Shown here: positions 43,462-51,438 of the stretch, in pieces
Layout of the letters: each line of letters begins with the position of its first letter
Numbering within the stretch: the stretch's first letter is position 1
Assembly (NCBI GenBank): GCA_965226915.1
Contig: CBDDEJ010000009.1
Coordinates: forward strand, 62,001 to 126,000
Source: Io17-Chloro-G2 sp965226915
GTDB lineage: Bacteria; Chloroflexota; Dehalococcoidia; Lucifugimonadales; UBA3495
DNA length: 64,000 nt
Direction: 5' to 3'
Made by a program: the position numbers and the translations under genes
Notes under the pieces: generated by a model
Seen by the model: only the letters and a program-made list of their open reading frames with translations
What the model was told of the DNA's origin: nothing
Database searches by the model: none

Positions 43462-44877
43462 GTGAATTGGCTCAAAGCCGTTGGAAAAACGCTGGCATGG
43501 CCGGGGGAGTTGTGGCATACCAGGGAGGTGGACACTGAACTAGACCTGAACGCGGCGAGTGGCGAAACTCTGCTGGAGATAATTGCCGGCCAGCGGGCAG
43601 TCATTGCCGATTTGCAAAGGCGGATTGGGGTTCTGGAATCCCGTCCCAACCGGCGCGGGTCGTCGGGGATGCCGGGTAATCAGCCGCACTCCAGCCGGCA
43701 AGCGCCGGAGAAAAAGGAGCCCAGAAAGCCGCGCCGCCATGGCTTCGCCCGCCAGCGCATGACTCCTACCCGGCGGGTGGAGCATGCCGTGGCGGTCTGT
43801 CCCGACTGCGGGACTCACCTGAACGGCGGATGGGTACAGCGAACTCGGGAAGTCATTGAGCTACCGGTGGCTCCGGTAGAAGTGACCGAGCACGCCCTGG
43901 TAGCCCGCATCTGTCCGGTATGCCAGCGGCGCCGGCTGCCCAAAGAGGCCCTGCAGGGGGTGGTTCTGGGCCAGCAGCGCCTGGGGGTCAATCTGGTAAG
44001 CCTGATGGTGACCCTGCGGGAGGAGGGACGGTTGCCCATAAGAATCATCCAATGGTACCTGGAGAGCGTCCATCAGTTGCACCTGAGTGTTGGCGCCATC
44101 GTCGAGGCCGTCCATGGAGTAGCCCGTCAGGCTGAGACGGCGGTGCGAGAGGTGCTCGAGCAAGTCCGCGCCAGTCCCGTGGTGCAGGGCGACGAAACCG
44201 GCTGGCGCCAGGACGGGAGCAACGGCTATGTTTGGACCTTCAGCACTCCCAGCGAACGATACTTCCTGCGTCGGGGTCGGGATAAGGGGGTGGTGGATGA
44301 GGTGCTGGATTCCTCCTTCAGCGGAGTGTTGGTCAGTGATTTCTACGCCGCCTATAACCACTACCCGGGCCTGAAGCAACGGTGCTGGGCTCATCTGCTG
44401 CGGGATATCCATGACCTGAAAGGGTTGTACCCAGAAGACGCTGGGCTGGCTCAGTGGGCCGAGGCGGTTCACCAGGTCTACACGGAGGCCAAGGCCTCGG
44501 TCCTTCCCCGAGCCCAGCCAGGCCATCGCACCCAGCTAATGCTGGAGGAGAAACTAATGGTCTTGGCGCGGCCTTTCCTTAAAGATCCCCTGGCGAAAGA
44601 TCCCCTGGCGGTTCAGGCCAAGCTCTGCCGGCGCATGGAACGGTTCATCAAGGAACTGTTTGTCTTCGTGTCGGACCCAGCCGTGCCCTCAGACAACAAC
44701 GCCGCCGAGCGGAGCCTGCGGCATCTGGTAACCAGTCGCAAGATCAGCGGCGGCGCCCGCTCAGGGCAGGGCGCCGACAGCAAGATGACCTTGGCATCCC
44801 TCTTTGGCACCTGGCGGGCCAGAGGTCTCAATCCCCTCCTGGAATGCCGCCGGTTGCTCACTTCCCCTCAACTCTGA
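43462..44877 (+). CDS. IS66-family transposase (intact copy)
   Basis: A 471-residue transposase. IADLQRRIGVLESRPNRRGS is the leucine-zipper-like start, and AVCPDCGTHLNGG with RICPVCQRRRLPKEAL form the zinc-finger part. The catalytic residues are in VVQGDETGWRQDGSNGYVWT, LVSDFYAAYNHYPGLKQRCW and SDNNAAERSLRHLV. Compared with copy 2 it has an in-frame 15-bp tandem duplication (KDPLAKDPLA) and no frameshift. The true start may be a little downstream of the GTG used here. Confidence 0.9.
   Translation: MNWLKAVGKTLAWPGELWHTREVDTELDLNAASGETLLEIIAGQRAVIADLQRRIGVLESRPNRRGSSGMPGNQPHSSRQAPEKKEPRKPRRHGFARQRMTPTRRVEHAVAVCPDCGTHLNGGWVQRTREVIELPVAPVEVTEHALVARICPVCQRRRLPKEALQGVVLGQQRLGVNLVSLMVTLREEGRLPIRIIQWYLESVHQLHLSVGAIVEAVHGVARQAETAVREVLEQVRASPVVQGDETGWRQDGSNGYVWTFSTPSERYFLRRGRDKGVVDEVLDSSFSGVLVSDFYAAYNHYPGLKQRCWAHLLRDIHDLKGLYPEDAGLAQWAEAVHQVYTEAKASVLPRAQPGHRTQLMLEEKLMVLARPFLKDPLAKDPLAVQAKLCRRMERFIKELFVFVSDPAVPSDNNAAERSLRHLVTSRKISGGARSGQGADSKMTLASLFGTWRARGLNPLLECRRLLTSPQL
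44581..44610. repeat. 15-bp perfect tandem duplication in IS66 copy 1
   Basis: AAAGATCCCCTGGCG occurs at 44581-44595 and 44596-44610. Copy 2 has it once. It adds five residues and keeps the frame. Confidence 0.95.
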
Positions 44878-44885
44878 ACAGTTTC

Positions 44886-45207
44886 GGGTGTTGATCTGGG
44901 TGTCCACCGAACCGGCGGCCTTGATGATTCCATACACCTCGGCCACGGCATCGTCGAGTGCCTTTACCGGATCCCCTTCGGGTATGGGGCCTTCGACTTG
45001 CATGGAATCGACTGTGATGTTCTCTACCAACACGCCTGCGGCGAAACCAAATACCTTGAGGTTGTGAATGATCAATTTCTGGACGTCCCACTCGGTGCAA
45101 GGAGTTGAATCGCCCATTTGGCCGGATTGCACTCCAGACAGCGTCTGCCGGAACCCTTGGACCGCAGCTTCGTATAGCTCTATCGGGCCGTCGCCTTGTC
45201 GTGCCAT
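44886..45207 (-). pseudogene. Maleylpyruvate-isomerase-like (TIGR03086-type) protein, truncated by IS66
   Basis: About 107 residues: MARQGDGPIELYEAAVQGFR, GDSTPCTEWDVQKLIIHNLK with the family's T-P-C-x-E-W-D-V motif, then VFGFAAGVLVENI. The frame crosses into the IS66 right end and ends in transposon sequence. Full relatives are about 190 residues with a C-terminal histidine, lost here. An intact distant relative is at 57822-58706. Confidence 0.72.
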
Positions 45208-45335
45208 TTCTATCTCCTTGGGTCGCCAGATGACGGCAAATAAAATTTTAACCGGCTGCCTGCCTGAATCCCTTCCTATATGGGGTGGCCAATGCTAGGG
45301 TAGGCCGCCCAGCCGGTCAAGCGTTTGATGTCCGG

Positions 45336-46706
45336 TTAGCGAATTCCGCCCACCAATGTGCTTTTGATTGCGGCGGAAAGGTCTTCCACTTTGGTAATGT
45401 CGGACCACGTCTCGATAGCCTGGGCAACCCCTTCTTCGGGCAGAACGAGGCCGGCGTTAACCTGGAACTTACTTTTGATGCTGTCAAATCCCCAGGGATT
45501 CCCCTGGCTGCCCAATATGTTGCGCCGCGCCGTGGTGTGCTCCAAAACCCTCCCGTCTTTCAGGGTAATTCTAATGGGGAGCCCTTTACTCTGGTCGGTC
45601 AAACCTTCTTCGGATTTGGCCATCACCCGCGTGCGTACCTTGCCCATGGTCTCCTGAACCGTGACTTCGGAGATTCTGTTTTCTTTGAACGTGTCGATGG
45701 CCACCTCGCCGTCCACCAGCGCCGCCGCCACATTGTATTTGGCGCTAAACTTCCCCTTCAAGCCATCATCAGGCTCTTGGTAAAGCATCACCACCGACAG
45801 ATACGACTGATCGACCTCGGCGCTTTCCACTTCGTCATATGTGAAATCGTTGTCCCGCATGAGACTAAAAAGGCTGTCCAACATGGCGTGGTTGCCGCCG
45901 CAGCAGGGGTATTTCTTGATCATCAGAGCGTCCTGAATCCGGAAGGGCTTGCCCAGGTTCTCAGCCATGGCGTCCAGGTCGTAGATACCTTCGCCCAAAA
46001 CCGTGTTGGCAAATCCCAGGGGATGCTCGATCACCTGGTCTCCAGCCGTCAATCCACGTTGGGCCAACTGGGCGGCGGTGACACCGTCGCGGCAGCTCAG
46101 ACCGGCGTGCAATGGCTTGGTCATGGTGCCAAAGTTGTGGATCAACCCGCTGGACATGGACCCGGCCATTCCCAAAGCCATAATGGTCTGGTGTTCGTCA
46201 AGTTTCATCAGCTTGGCGCAGGCGGCCGTGCAGGCCAAGCGGCCAATGACGGCCGTGCTGTGAAACCCCTTGTCCATCTGGTTGTATTTGGTAGTGTGGG
46301 ATAGGGCCAGACCGACCTCGCACCCCACAACGTATGCCTCCAGAAGGTCGCGCCCCGTGGCGCCCGAATTTTCGCCGATGGCCAGCAAGGCCGGGAAGAT
46401 AGCTACGGTGGGATGGCCAAAGCCGCCGAAATCGTCATAATCCAGGGCATGGCCCATGGTGCCGTTGGCCAATGCCGTGTTGGCCAGGGAACTCTGCAAG
46501 CCCGACGCCAGCACGGTGGCCTGCGCAGCAGCGCCCTGATCTTCCACGTAACCCCGGATGATCTCGCCCACCGGCTCGGTGGATCCAGCAAGGATGACGC
46601 CCAAAAGGTCGAAGCAAGACTCGTTGGCCACTCGAATAGCCTCAGGCGGGATATCCTCATAGCCGGTGTTAATCACCCATTTTGCGATCTGTTCCGTTGC
46701 GCCCAT
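45336..46706 (-). CDS. MmgE/PrpD-family protein
   Basis: A 456-residue protein of normal MmgE/PrpD length. It has DLLGVILAGSTEPVGEII, ANGTMGHALDYDDFGGFGHP with the conserved H-x-x-D-x-D-D, TAVIGRLACTAACAKLMKLD, and IKKYPCCGGNHAMLDSLFSL. The family includes 2-methylcitrate dehydratase and cis-aconitate/itaconate decarboxylase. The substrate cannot be set, but a dehydratase or decarboxylase acting on a polycarboxylate is expected. It is divergent from the FAD oxidoreductase; the 218 bp between their starts should hold both promoters. Confidence 0.92.
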   Translation of the reverse strand: MGATEQIAKWVINTGYEDIPPEAIRVANESCFDLLGVILAGSTEPVGEIIRGYVEDQGAAAQATVLASGLQSSLANTALANGTMGHALDYDDFGGFGHPTVAIFPALLAIGENSGATGRDLLEAYVVGCEVGLALSHTTKYNQMDKGFHSTAVIGRLACTAACAKLMKLDEHQTIMALGMAGSMSSGLIHNFGTMTKPLHAGLSCRDGVTAAQLAQRGLTAGDQVIEHPLGFANTVLGEGIYDLDAMAENLGKPFRIQDALMIKKYPCCGGNHAMLDSLFSLMRDNDFTYDEVESAEVDQSYLSVVMLYQEPDDGLKGKFSAKYNVAAALVDGEVAIDTFKENRISEVTVQETMGKVRTRVMAKSEEGLTDQSKGLPIRITLKDGRVLEHTTARRNILGSQGNPWGFDSIKSKFQVNAGLVLPEEGVAQAIETWSDITKVEDLSAAIKSTLVGGIR

Positions 46707-46924
46707 GGCTGTTCCTCCCTAACTCGTAGCAGTGTGGAATTGACCCGGCGGGCTCATTCAGCCGCCTCTAATAGCCAATTATATACATGTGAAACCACAG
46801 GGCAAGAGGCATTTTCCGTTGGCCGTACCATACGGCGGAGCGGGGGTCGGTTTCTACCTCGCGCAAACGCCTAGTGTAGAATGCGCGGCATGAAACTCCA
46901 ATCTCTGACTAATGGGGACATCTA

Positions 46925-48097
46925 ATGGTTTCTACAGCTGAAGCAGTGGTCATCGGCGGCGGCGTGATGGGGTGCAGCATCCTTTACAACTTGGCCGCCC
47001 GTGGTTTGACCAACTCCGTCTTGCTGGAGCGCGATCTTTTGGGTTCCGGCTCCACAGGCCGGTCCTCCGGGGTGGTGCGCATGCACTATTCCAACGAGGT
47101 CCACGCCCATATGGCCTGGCAAAGCCTGGAGGTTTTTCAAAATTTCGACGAGATGATCGGCGGCGACTGCGGCCTGACCCAAACCGGTTTCTTGATCTTC
47201 ACCGGCGACGAAGACCTGCCGGCGTTTCACGCCAACGTGGCTATGCAGCAAGAGTGCGGCATCCAGACCAGCATCATCAGCCGTAAAGAGGCCCTGGAGA
47301 TCGCTCCCCAATTCTACGTAGACGACTGCGCCGCCATCGCCTACGAGCCAGTGTCGGGATACGCCGACCCTTCGGGCACGGCCGCGGCCTTTTCCGCCCG
47401 GGCCAGGGATTTGGGAGCAACGGTCACACTGCAAAGCCCCGCCTCCGGCATCGAAGTCGCCGGAGGCAAGGTGGTCGCGGTGAACACCGCGGACAGGCGA
47501 ATCGAGACACCGACGGCGGTGATAGCCACCGGACCCTGGAGCCGCCGGTTCCTGCTGGAGCACGGCATCGACCTGCCCTTGGAGGCCACGCGCCACGAGG
47601 TTATCCACCTTAGACGCCCCATGGACGAGCTTCCATACCATCCCGGCGGGGCCGACATCGCCAACCTGGTTTATTTCCGGCCGGAAAGCACCGATCTCAC
47701 CCTGGTGGGCAACGGCAACATGGAAGACGCTGTGGAAGACCCCGAATTATTCGCGCCCAGGCCCACCCAGGCGTTTATTCAGGATGTGTGGACCCGCCTG
47801 GCCCGGCGTATACCGGTGATGGCCGACGCCGAATACACCACCGGATACGCCGGGCTCTACACATCGACTCCCGACTCTCATCCAATCATGGACCGGGTTA
47901 AAGGCATAGAGGGTCTCTACATCTGCACCGGGTTCAGCGGTCACGGGTTCAAGCTGTCCCCCATGGCCGGCCTGCTGATGACCGAGCTGATCCTGGACGG
48001 CCAAGCCACCACCATAGACATATCCACCCTACGCATGTCCCGCTTCGAGGAAGGAGACCTCAACCAGCCCCGCTACGGATTCAAGGTGCTGGTGTAG
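46925..48097 (+). CDS. FAD-dependent oxidoreductase (DAO/sarcosine oxidase beta type)
   Basis: A 390-residue DAO-family flavoprotein. The FAD motif VVIGGGVMGCSILYNLAARG is at residues 8-27. It continues LGSGSTGRSSGVVRMHYSNE, and ends with YAGLYTSTPDSHPIMDRV and CTGFSGHGFKLSPMAGLL, all standard. The expected reaction is oxidation of a secondary amine or amino acid (sarcosine- or glycine-like) with electrons to O2 or a quinone/ETF. The following genes on the same strand include an M20 amidohydrolase, suggesting breakdown of an N-containing compound. Confidence 0.92.
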   Translation: MVSTAEAVVIGGGVMGCSILYNLAARGLTNSVLLERDLLGSGSTGRSSGVVRMHYSNEVHAHMAWQSLEVFQNFDEMIGGDCGLTQTGFLIFTGDEDLPAFHANVAMQQECGIQTSIISRKEALEIAPQFYVDDCAAIAYEPVSGYADPSGTAAAFSARARDLGATVTLQSPASGIEVAGGKVVAVNTADRRIETPTAVIATGPWSRRFLLEHGIDLPLEATRHEVIHLRRPMDELPYHPGGADIANLVYFRPESTDLTLVGNGNMEDAVEDPELFAPRPTQAFIQDVWTRLARRIPVMADAEYTTGYAGLYTSTPDSHPIMDRVKGIEGLYICTGFSGHGFKLSPMAGLLMTELILDGQATTIDISTLRMSRFEEGDLNQPRYGFKVLV

Positions 48098-48179
48098 TAG
48101 GGGTTTTGCGATGAACTCTCCGATTGCCGTGTGAGTAGTATGATGGTCAATAGGTCATCATGACCCAAAGGAGACCAAC

Positions 48180-48467
48180 ATGACCGAGACGATGAATGTC
48201 GCCGATGCAAAAAAGCGCTTATCCGAGTTGATGAGCCGTGTGGCCTACAACAACGAGCGGTTCTTGGTTCAGCGCCGGGGGAAGCCCATGGCCGCTTTGG
48301 TATCAGCCGAGGACTTGTTGATTTTGGAACAACAAAAGGCGCCTGTGAGAGGTCTTCTGTCGGCTGCCGGGGCGTGTGCCGATTTCGACGACTTCGAACT
48401 CATGATTGAGAACATTTACGTCCAACGTGGGCGGGCAGAGGACCGGCCAGTCGACCTGGACGAATGA
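48180..48467 (+). CDS. Phd/YefM-family antitoxin
   Basis: A 95-residue antitoxin: MNVADAKKRLSELMSRVAYN, ERFLVQRRGKPMAALVSAED, LLILE matches the Phd/YefM N-terminal domain, which binds DNA and the operator. GGAGACC lies about 8 nt upstream of the ATG. It overlaps the VapC-like gene by four bases. The partner toxin is truncated, so the antitoxin is probably orphaned. Confidence 0.88.
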   Translation: MTETMNVADAKKRLSELMSRVAYNNERFLVQRRGKPMAALVSAEDLLILEQQKAPVRGLLSAAGACADFDDFELMIENIYVQRGRAEDRPVDLDE

Positions 48468-48748
48468 TGTACCTGTTCGATACCGACACCTTAAGTCATG
48501 TTTTGCGCAGGGCGCCATCGCCGGCGCTGCTAGTTCGCCTGGCTTCGGTCGCCCCGGAAGATCAATTCACTACCGCCATCACCGTGGGCGAGATGGTATA
48601 CGGCGCGAATCGAAGCCCCAGGCGCGATGATCTCTTGAGACAATGTTCGACATTTCTCACGAATTCCAGGACTTGCTGTAGAAAACTGGATAGACCCTTA
48701 AAAGGACCGAACATATGCCCGCACCCAAAATCAACGCCTTACGCCTAA
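48464..48748 (+). pseudogene. PIN-domain (VapC-like) toxin, C-terminally truncated
   Basis: The first 60 residues, MMYLFDTDTLSHVLRRAPSP through FTTAITVGEMVYGANRSPRR, are a PIN domain with the first Asp and the E-M glutamate. After about 48640 the frame reads unrelated sequence and overlaps the next gene's start. A normal VapC has about 130-140 residues with two further acidic residues, absent here, so no Mg2+ site can form. Confidence 0.75.
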
Positions 48749-49956
48749 ACCACTCCCTGGAGGACCTGGGTCGAATCGGCCACACCGATCAGGGGATGCA
48801 GCGAGTCGCCTTTTCCGACTTTGACGTGGAAGGCAGGGCCCACACCATGGAACTGATGCGCCGGGTTGGTCTTGACGTCCGTATAGACCCCGCTGGAAAC
48901 ATCATCGGGCGCAAAGATGGGTCCGTGCCTGGCCTAACCCCTTTTGCCTTGGGTTCCCACATCGACACCGTGCCTTCCGGCGGCAAGTATGACGGAGCGC
49001 TGGGTGTGATGGGCGCTGTCGAATGTTTGCAGACGCTGCAAGACGAGGGAACGGCCACCAGGCATCCTCTCGAAGTTCTGGTCTTCACCAACGAAGAGGG
49101 CACCGGCTTTCCCCATTGGTTGTTCGGAAGCCGCGCCATGGCCGGCTCCTTGTCTCCCGAAGACCTGACGGCGGTGGACCATGAAGGGGTTGGGCTGGAA
49201 ACCAGACTGCAAGCCATCGGCGGAGACCTGTCTCGCATCCACGAAGCCATCCGCAAGCCCGGAGATCTATCCGCCTATTTGGAGTTGCACATAGAACAAG
49301 GCCCAGCCCTGGACCGTTCGGGAACTCCCATCGGGGTGGTCACCGGTATCACCGGCCGGGCTGCCTTTGAGGTGGAGGTAAAGGGGGCCGCCAACCACGC
49401 CGGCACTACGCCCATGGGCCTGCGCCACGATGCGTTGCTCAGCGCCTCCCGTCTGATCTTGACCGTGGAACGTATCGCTTCCGAGTTGGAGGTCTGCCGG
49501 GTGGGCACGGTGGGCCGGGTTTCCGTCAGCCCAAACGCCACCAACGTCGTTCCTGGAACAGTAGGCTTCAGCGTCGAATTTCGAGACGTGGACAGCAATG
49601 CCCTTACCGCCGCCGAGGCCGAGTTCCGGCGTAACGCCGCGATCATACAAGATTCCGACGGCGTCTCCGTAGAGATTCAAGCCTTGCCACCCACGATTCC
49701 AGCGCCCATAAAGCAGGAAATGCAGGACTTGGTCGCCCAGGCTTCGGCCGGCCTGGGTTTGGCCACAGAGCGGTTGCCCAGCGGAGCGGGTCACGACGCC
49801 CAGGCCATGGCCGCCATCACCAACGTTGCAATGATCTTCGTGCCCAGCATAGATGGCATCAGCCATTCGCCGATGGAGTTTTCGACTCCCCAAGCGTGCG
49901 CCGAAGGCGCCCAAGTCTTGCTAGACCTGCTATTGTTGGCAGACCAAATGGATTAG
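48715..49956 (+). CDS. M20-family Zn-dependent amidohydrolase (hydantoinase/carbamoylase type)
   Basis: A 413-residue enzyme. FALGSHIDTVPSGGKYDGAL holds the first His and the bridging Asp, VLVFTNEEGTGFPHWLFGSR the catalytic Glu pair, LELHIEQGPALD the next ligand, and SGAGHDAQAMA the late histidine. The layout is that of N-carbamoyl-L-amino-acid hydrolase, allantoate amidohydrolase and beta-ureidopropionase. It should hydrolyse a carbamoyl or amide bond. It is 9 bp from the CoxG-like gene and probably co-transcribed with it. Confidence 0.92.
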   Translation: MPAPKINALRLNHSLEDLGRIGHTDQGMQRVAFSDFDVEGRAHTMELMRRVGLDVRIDPAGNIIGRKDGSVPGLTPFALGSHIDTVPSGGKYDGALGVMGAVECLQTLQDEGTATRHPLEVLVFTNEEGTGFPHWLFGSRAMAGSLSPEDLTAVDHEGVGLETRLQAIGGDLSRIHEAIRKPGDLSAYLELHIEQGPALDRSGTPIGVVTGITGRAAFEVEVKGAANHAGTTPMGLRHDALLSASRLILTVERIASELEVCRVGTVGRVSVSPNATNVVPGTVGFSVEFRDVDSNALTAAEAEFRRNAAIIQDSDGVSVEIQALPPTIPAPIKQEMQDLVAQASAGLGLATERLPSGAGHDAQAMAAITNVAMIFVPSIDGISHSPMEFSTPQACAEGAQVLLDLLLLADQMD

Positions 49957-49965
49957 GACGCAGCC

Positions 49966-50400
49966 ATGCAACTTTCAGGCTCTTATACTTTCAGCGCGCC
50001 GGCGGCAAAGATATGGACCGCTTTGACCGACCCAGACGCTCTGTCTAGATGCATACCCGGATGCCAGTCCATGGAGGCCAGCGGCGATAACCAGTACAAG
50101 GCTAGCCTGGGCATCTCGTTCGGCCCCATCAACGGGAAGTACAACGCCACCATATCAATGTCCGAGATGAATCCCCATCAGTCTTTCAGATTGTCGATAC
50201 AGGCCAACGGCCCCATGGGATTCGCCGACGGGCACGCCGACATCACATTAGAAGAATCCGAAGGCAAGACACAGGTGAACGTGGCCGCGGATTCCCAGGT
50301 GGGCGGCGCCGTAGCCCGAGTGGGCCAACGGCTGATGGGCAGCGTGGCCAAAACCACGATGGACCGGTTCTTTAAATGCGTCCAAGAACAAGTGGAATAA
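49966..50400 (+). CDS. CoxG/SRPBCC-family protein
   Basis: A 144-residue SRPBCC-fold protein. QLSGSYTFSAPAAKIWTALT, DPDALSRCIPGCQSM and the late VGGAVARVGQRLMGSVAKTT match the CoxG (carbon-monoxide dehydrogenase subunit G) family. CoxG-like proteins bind hydrophobic ligands or help assemble and anchor molybdenum hydroxylases. No molybdenum hydroxylase genes are nearby, so the role is open. In-frame neighbours and short spacing suggest an operon with the M20 enzyme and the cyclase. Confidence 0.88.
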   Translation: MQLSGSYTFSAPAAKIWTALTDPDALSRCIPGCQSMEASGDNQYKASLGISFGPINGKYNATISMSEMNPHQSFRLSIQANGPMGFADGHADITLEESEGKTQVNVAADSQVGGAVARVGQRLMGSVAKTTMDRFFKCVQEQVE

Positions 50401-50460
50401 CAGGCCTGCCTTCTTCCAGGAGCGGCTAGAAAATTTACTCAAGCTAAAGGAGAACGGCCG

Positions 50461-51378
50461 ATGGAACGCCGAATACCCACAAAAGAAGAAATCGCAGCAT
50501 TTTTGAAAGAGGACAACAACTGGGGCCGCTGGGGCAGTGACGACCAGGTTGGCGCGGTGAATATGGTGACCAACGAGAAGCGTGCCGCCGCCGCCAGGTT
50601 GGTCAAGACCGGCCGGGCGGTCTCCCTAAGCCGAGAATTCCCCAAGCTGCCGGCGCCAAACAATCCAACGCCGGCCCACCATTTCATGAAGCGAAGCATC
50701 CGTGAGGACACCAGTGGCTCAGCAACCGACTACTACGGCATCGCCTACCACGGCACCGCGACCACCCATCTGGACGCCCTGTGCCACGTTTGGGACCACA
50801 ACGGGATGTGGAACGGCGCCGACCCAAAGGAGGTGATCACCTTCGACGGCGCGGTTTGGGGATCCATCGAGCATTGGAAGGAAGGCATTATCACCCGTGG
50901 CGTGCTGCTGGACGTGCCCAAACACCGGGGCGAGCCTTACGTCACTCAGGATAAACCAATCCACGGCTGGGAGCTTGAGGACATCGCCAAAGAGCAGGGC
51001 GTCACAATGGAGCCAGGAGACGCGCTGGTGGTCTACGGCGGCCGGGAAAAGTGGAACGAAGACGGAAATCCGCTGTGGGGCAGCGACCGGGAACTGCGTC
51101 CTGGCCTGCATGCCTCTTGCCTGAAGTTCATAAAGGATTCCAACTGCTGCGTGCTGGTGTGGGACATGATGGACCACACGCCCAACGGCTACGGCCTTCC
51201 TTGGAGTGTCCACGGCTCCATCTTCGCCTACGGCATAGGCCTCTTGGACAACTCGCTGCTCCAACCCCTGGCCGAAGCCTGCGCCGAAGAGAACTGCTAC
51301 GAGTTCATGCTGACAATCAACCCGCTTCGGGTGGTAGGCGGCACCGGCTCGCCGGTGAACCCAGTGGCGTTGTTTTAG
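50461..51378 (+). CDS. Cyclase-family protein (kynurenine-formamidase-like)
   Basis: A 305-residue metal-dependent hydrolase of the cyclase family. IAYHGTATTHLDALCHV is the H-x-G-T-x-x-D-x-x-x-H metal site. GVLLDVPKHRGEPYVTQ, LEPGDALVVYGG-type sequence (here EPGDALVVYGGREKW) and YGLPWSVHGSIFAYGIG are conserved. Relatives hydrolyse N-formylkynurenine or cyclic amides and isatin. An AAGGAGAA site lies about 7 nt before the ATG. It is followed directly by IS66 copy 2. Confidence 0.88.
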   Translation: MERRIPTKEEIAAFLKEDNNWGRWGSDDQVGAVNMVTNEKRAAAARLVKTGRAVSLSREFPKLPAPNNPTPAHHFMKRSIREDTSGSATDYYGIAYHGTATTHLDALCHVWDHNGMWNGADPKEVITFDGAVWGSIEHWKEGIITRGVLLDVPKHRGEPYVTQDKPIHGWELEDIAKEQGVTMEPGDALVVYGGREKWNEDGNPLWGSDRELRPGLHASCLKFIKDSNCCVLVWDMMDHTPNGYGLPWSVHGSIFAYGIGLLDNSLLQPLAEACAEENCYEFMLTINPLRVVGGTGSPVNPVALF

Positions 51379-51438
51379 CGGCAGCCACTTCCGGTAGCCA
51401 GCCCGGTTGTTTGGAAAAATCAAGACCACGGCATGGAC

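Larger units (their letters stand above)
43440..44885 (+). mobile_element. IS66-family element, copy 1
   Basis: A 1446-bp element with ends GTAACTGGTCAGACTTGA and, inward from the right, GAAACTGTTCAGAGTTGA. It encodes only the TnpC-type transposase; no tnpA or tnpB. The eight bases on its two sides (CGACAGGT and GGGTGTTG) differ, so the element has lost its target duplication through rearrangement. Nearly identical to copy 2 at 51439-52868. Confidence 0.92.
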
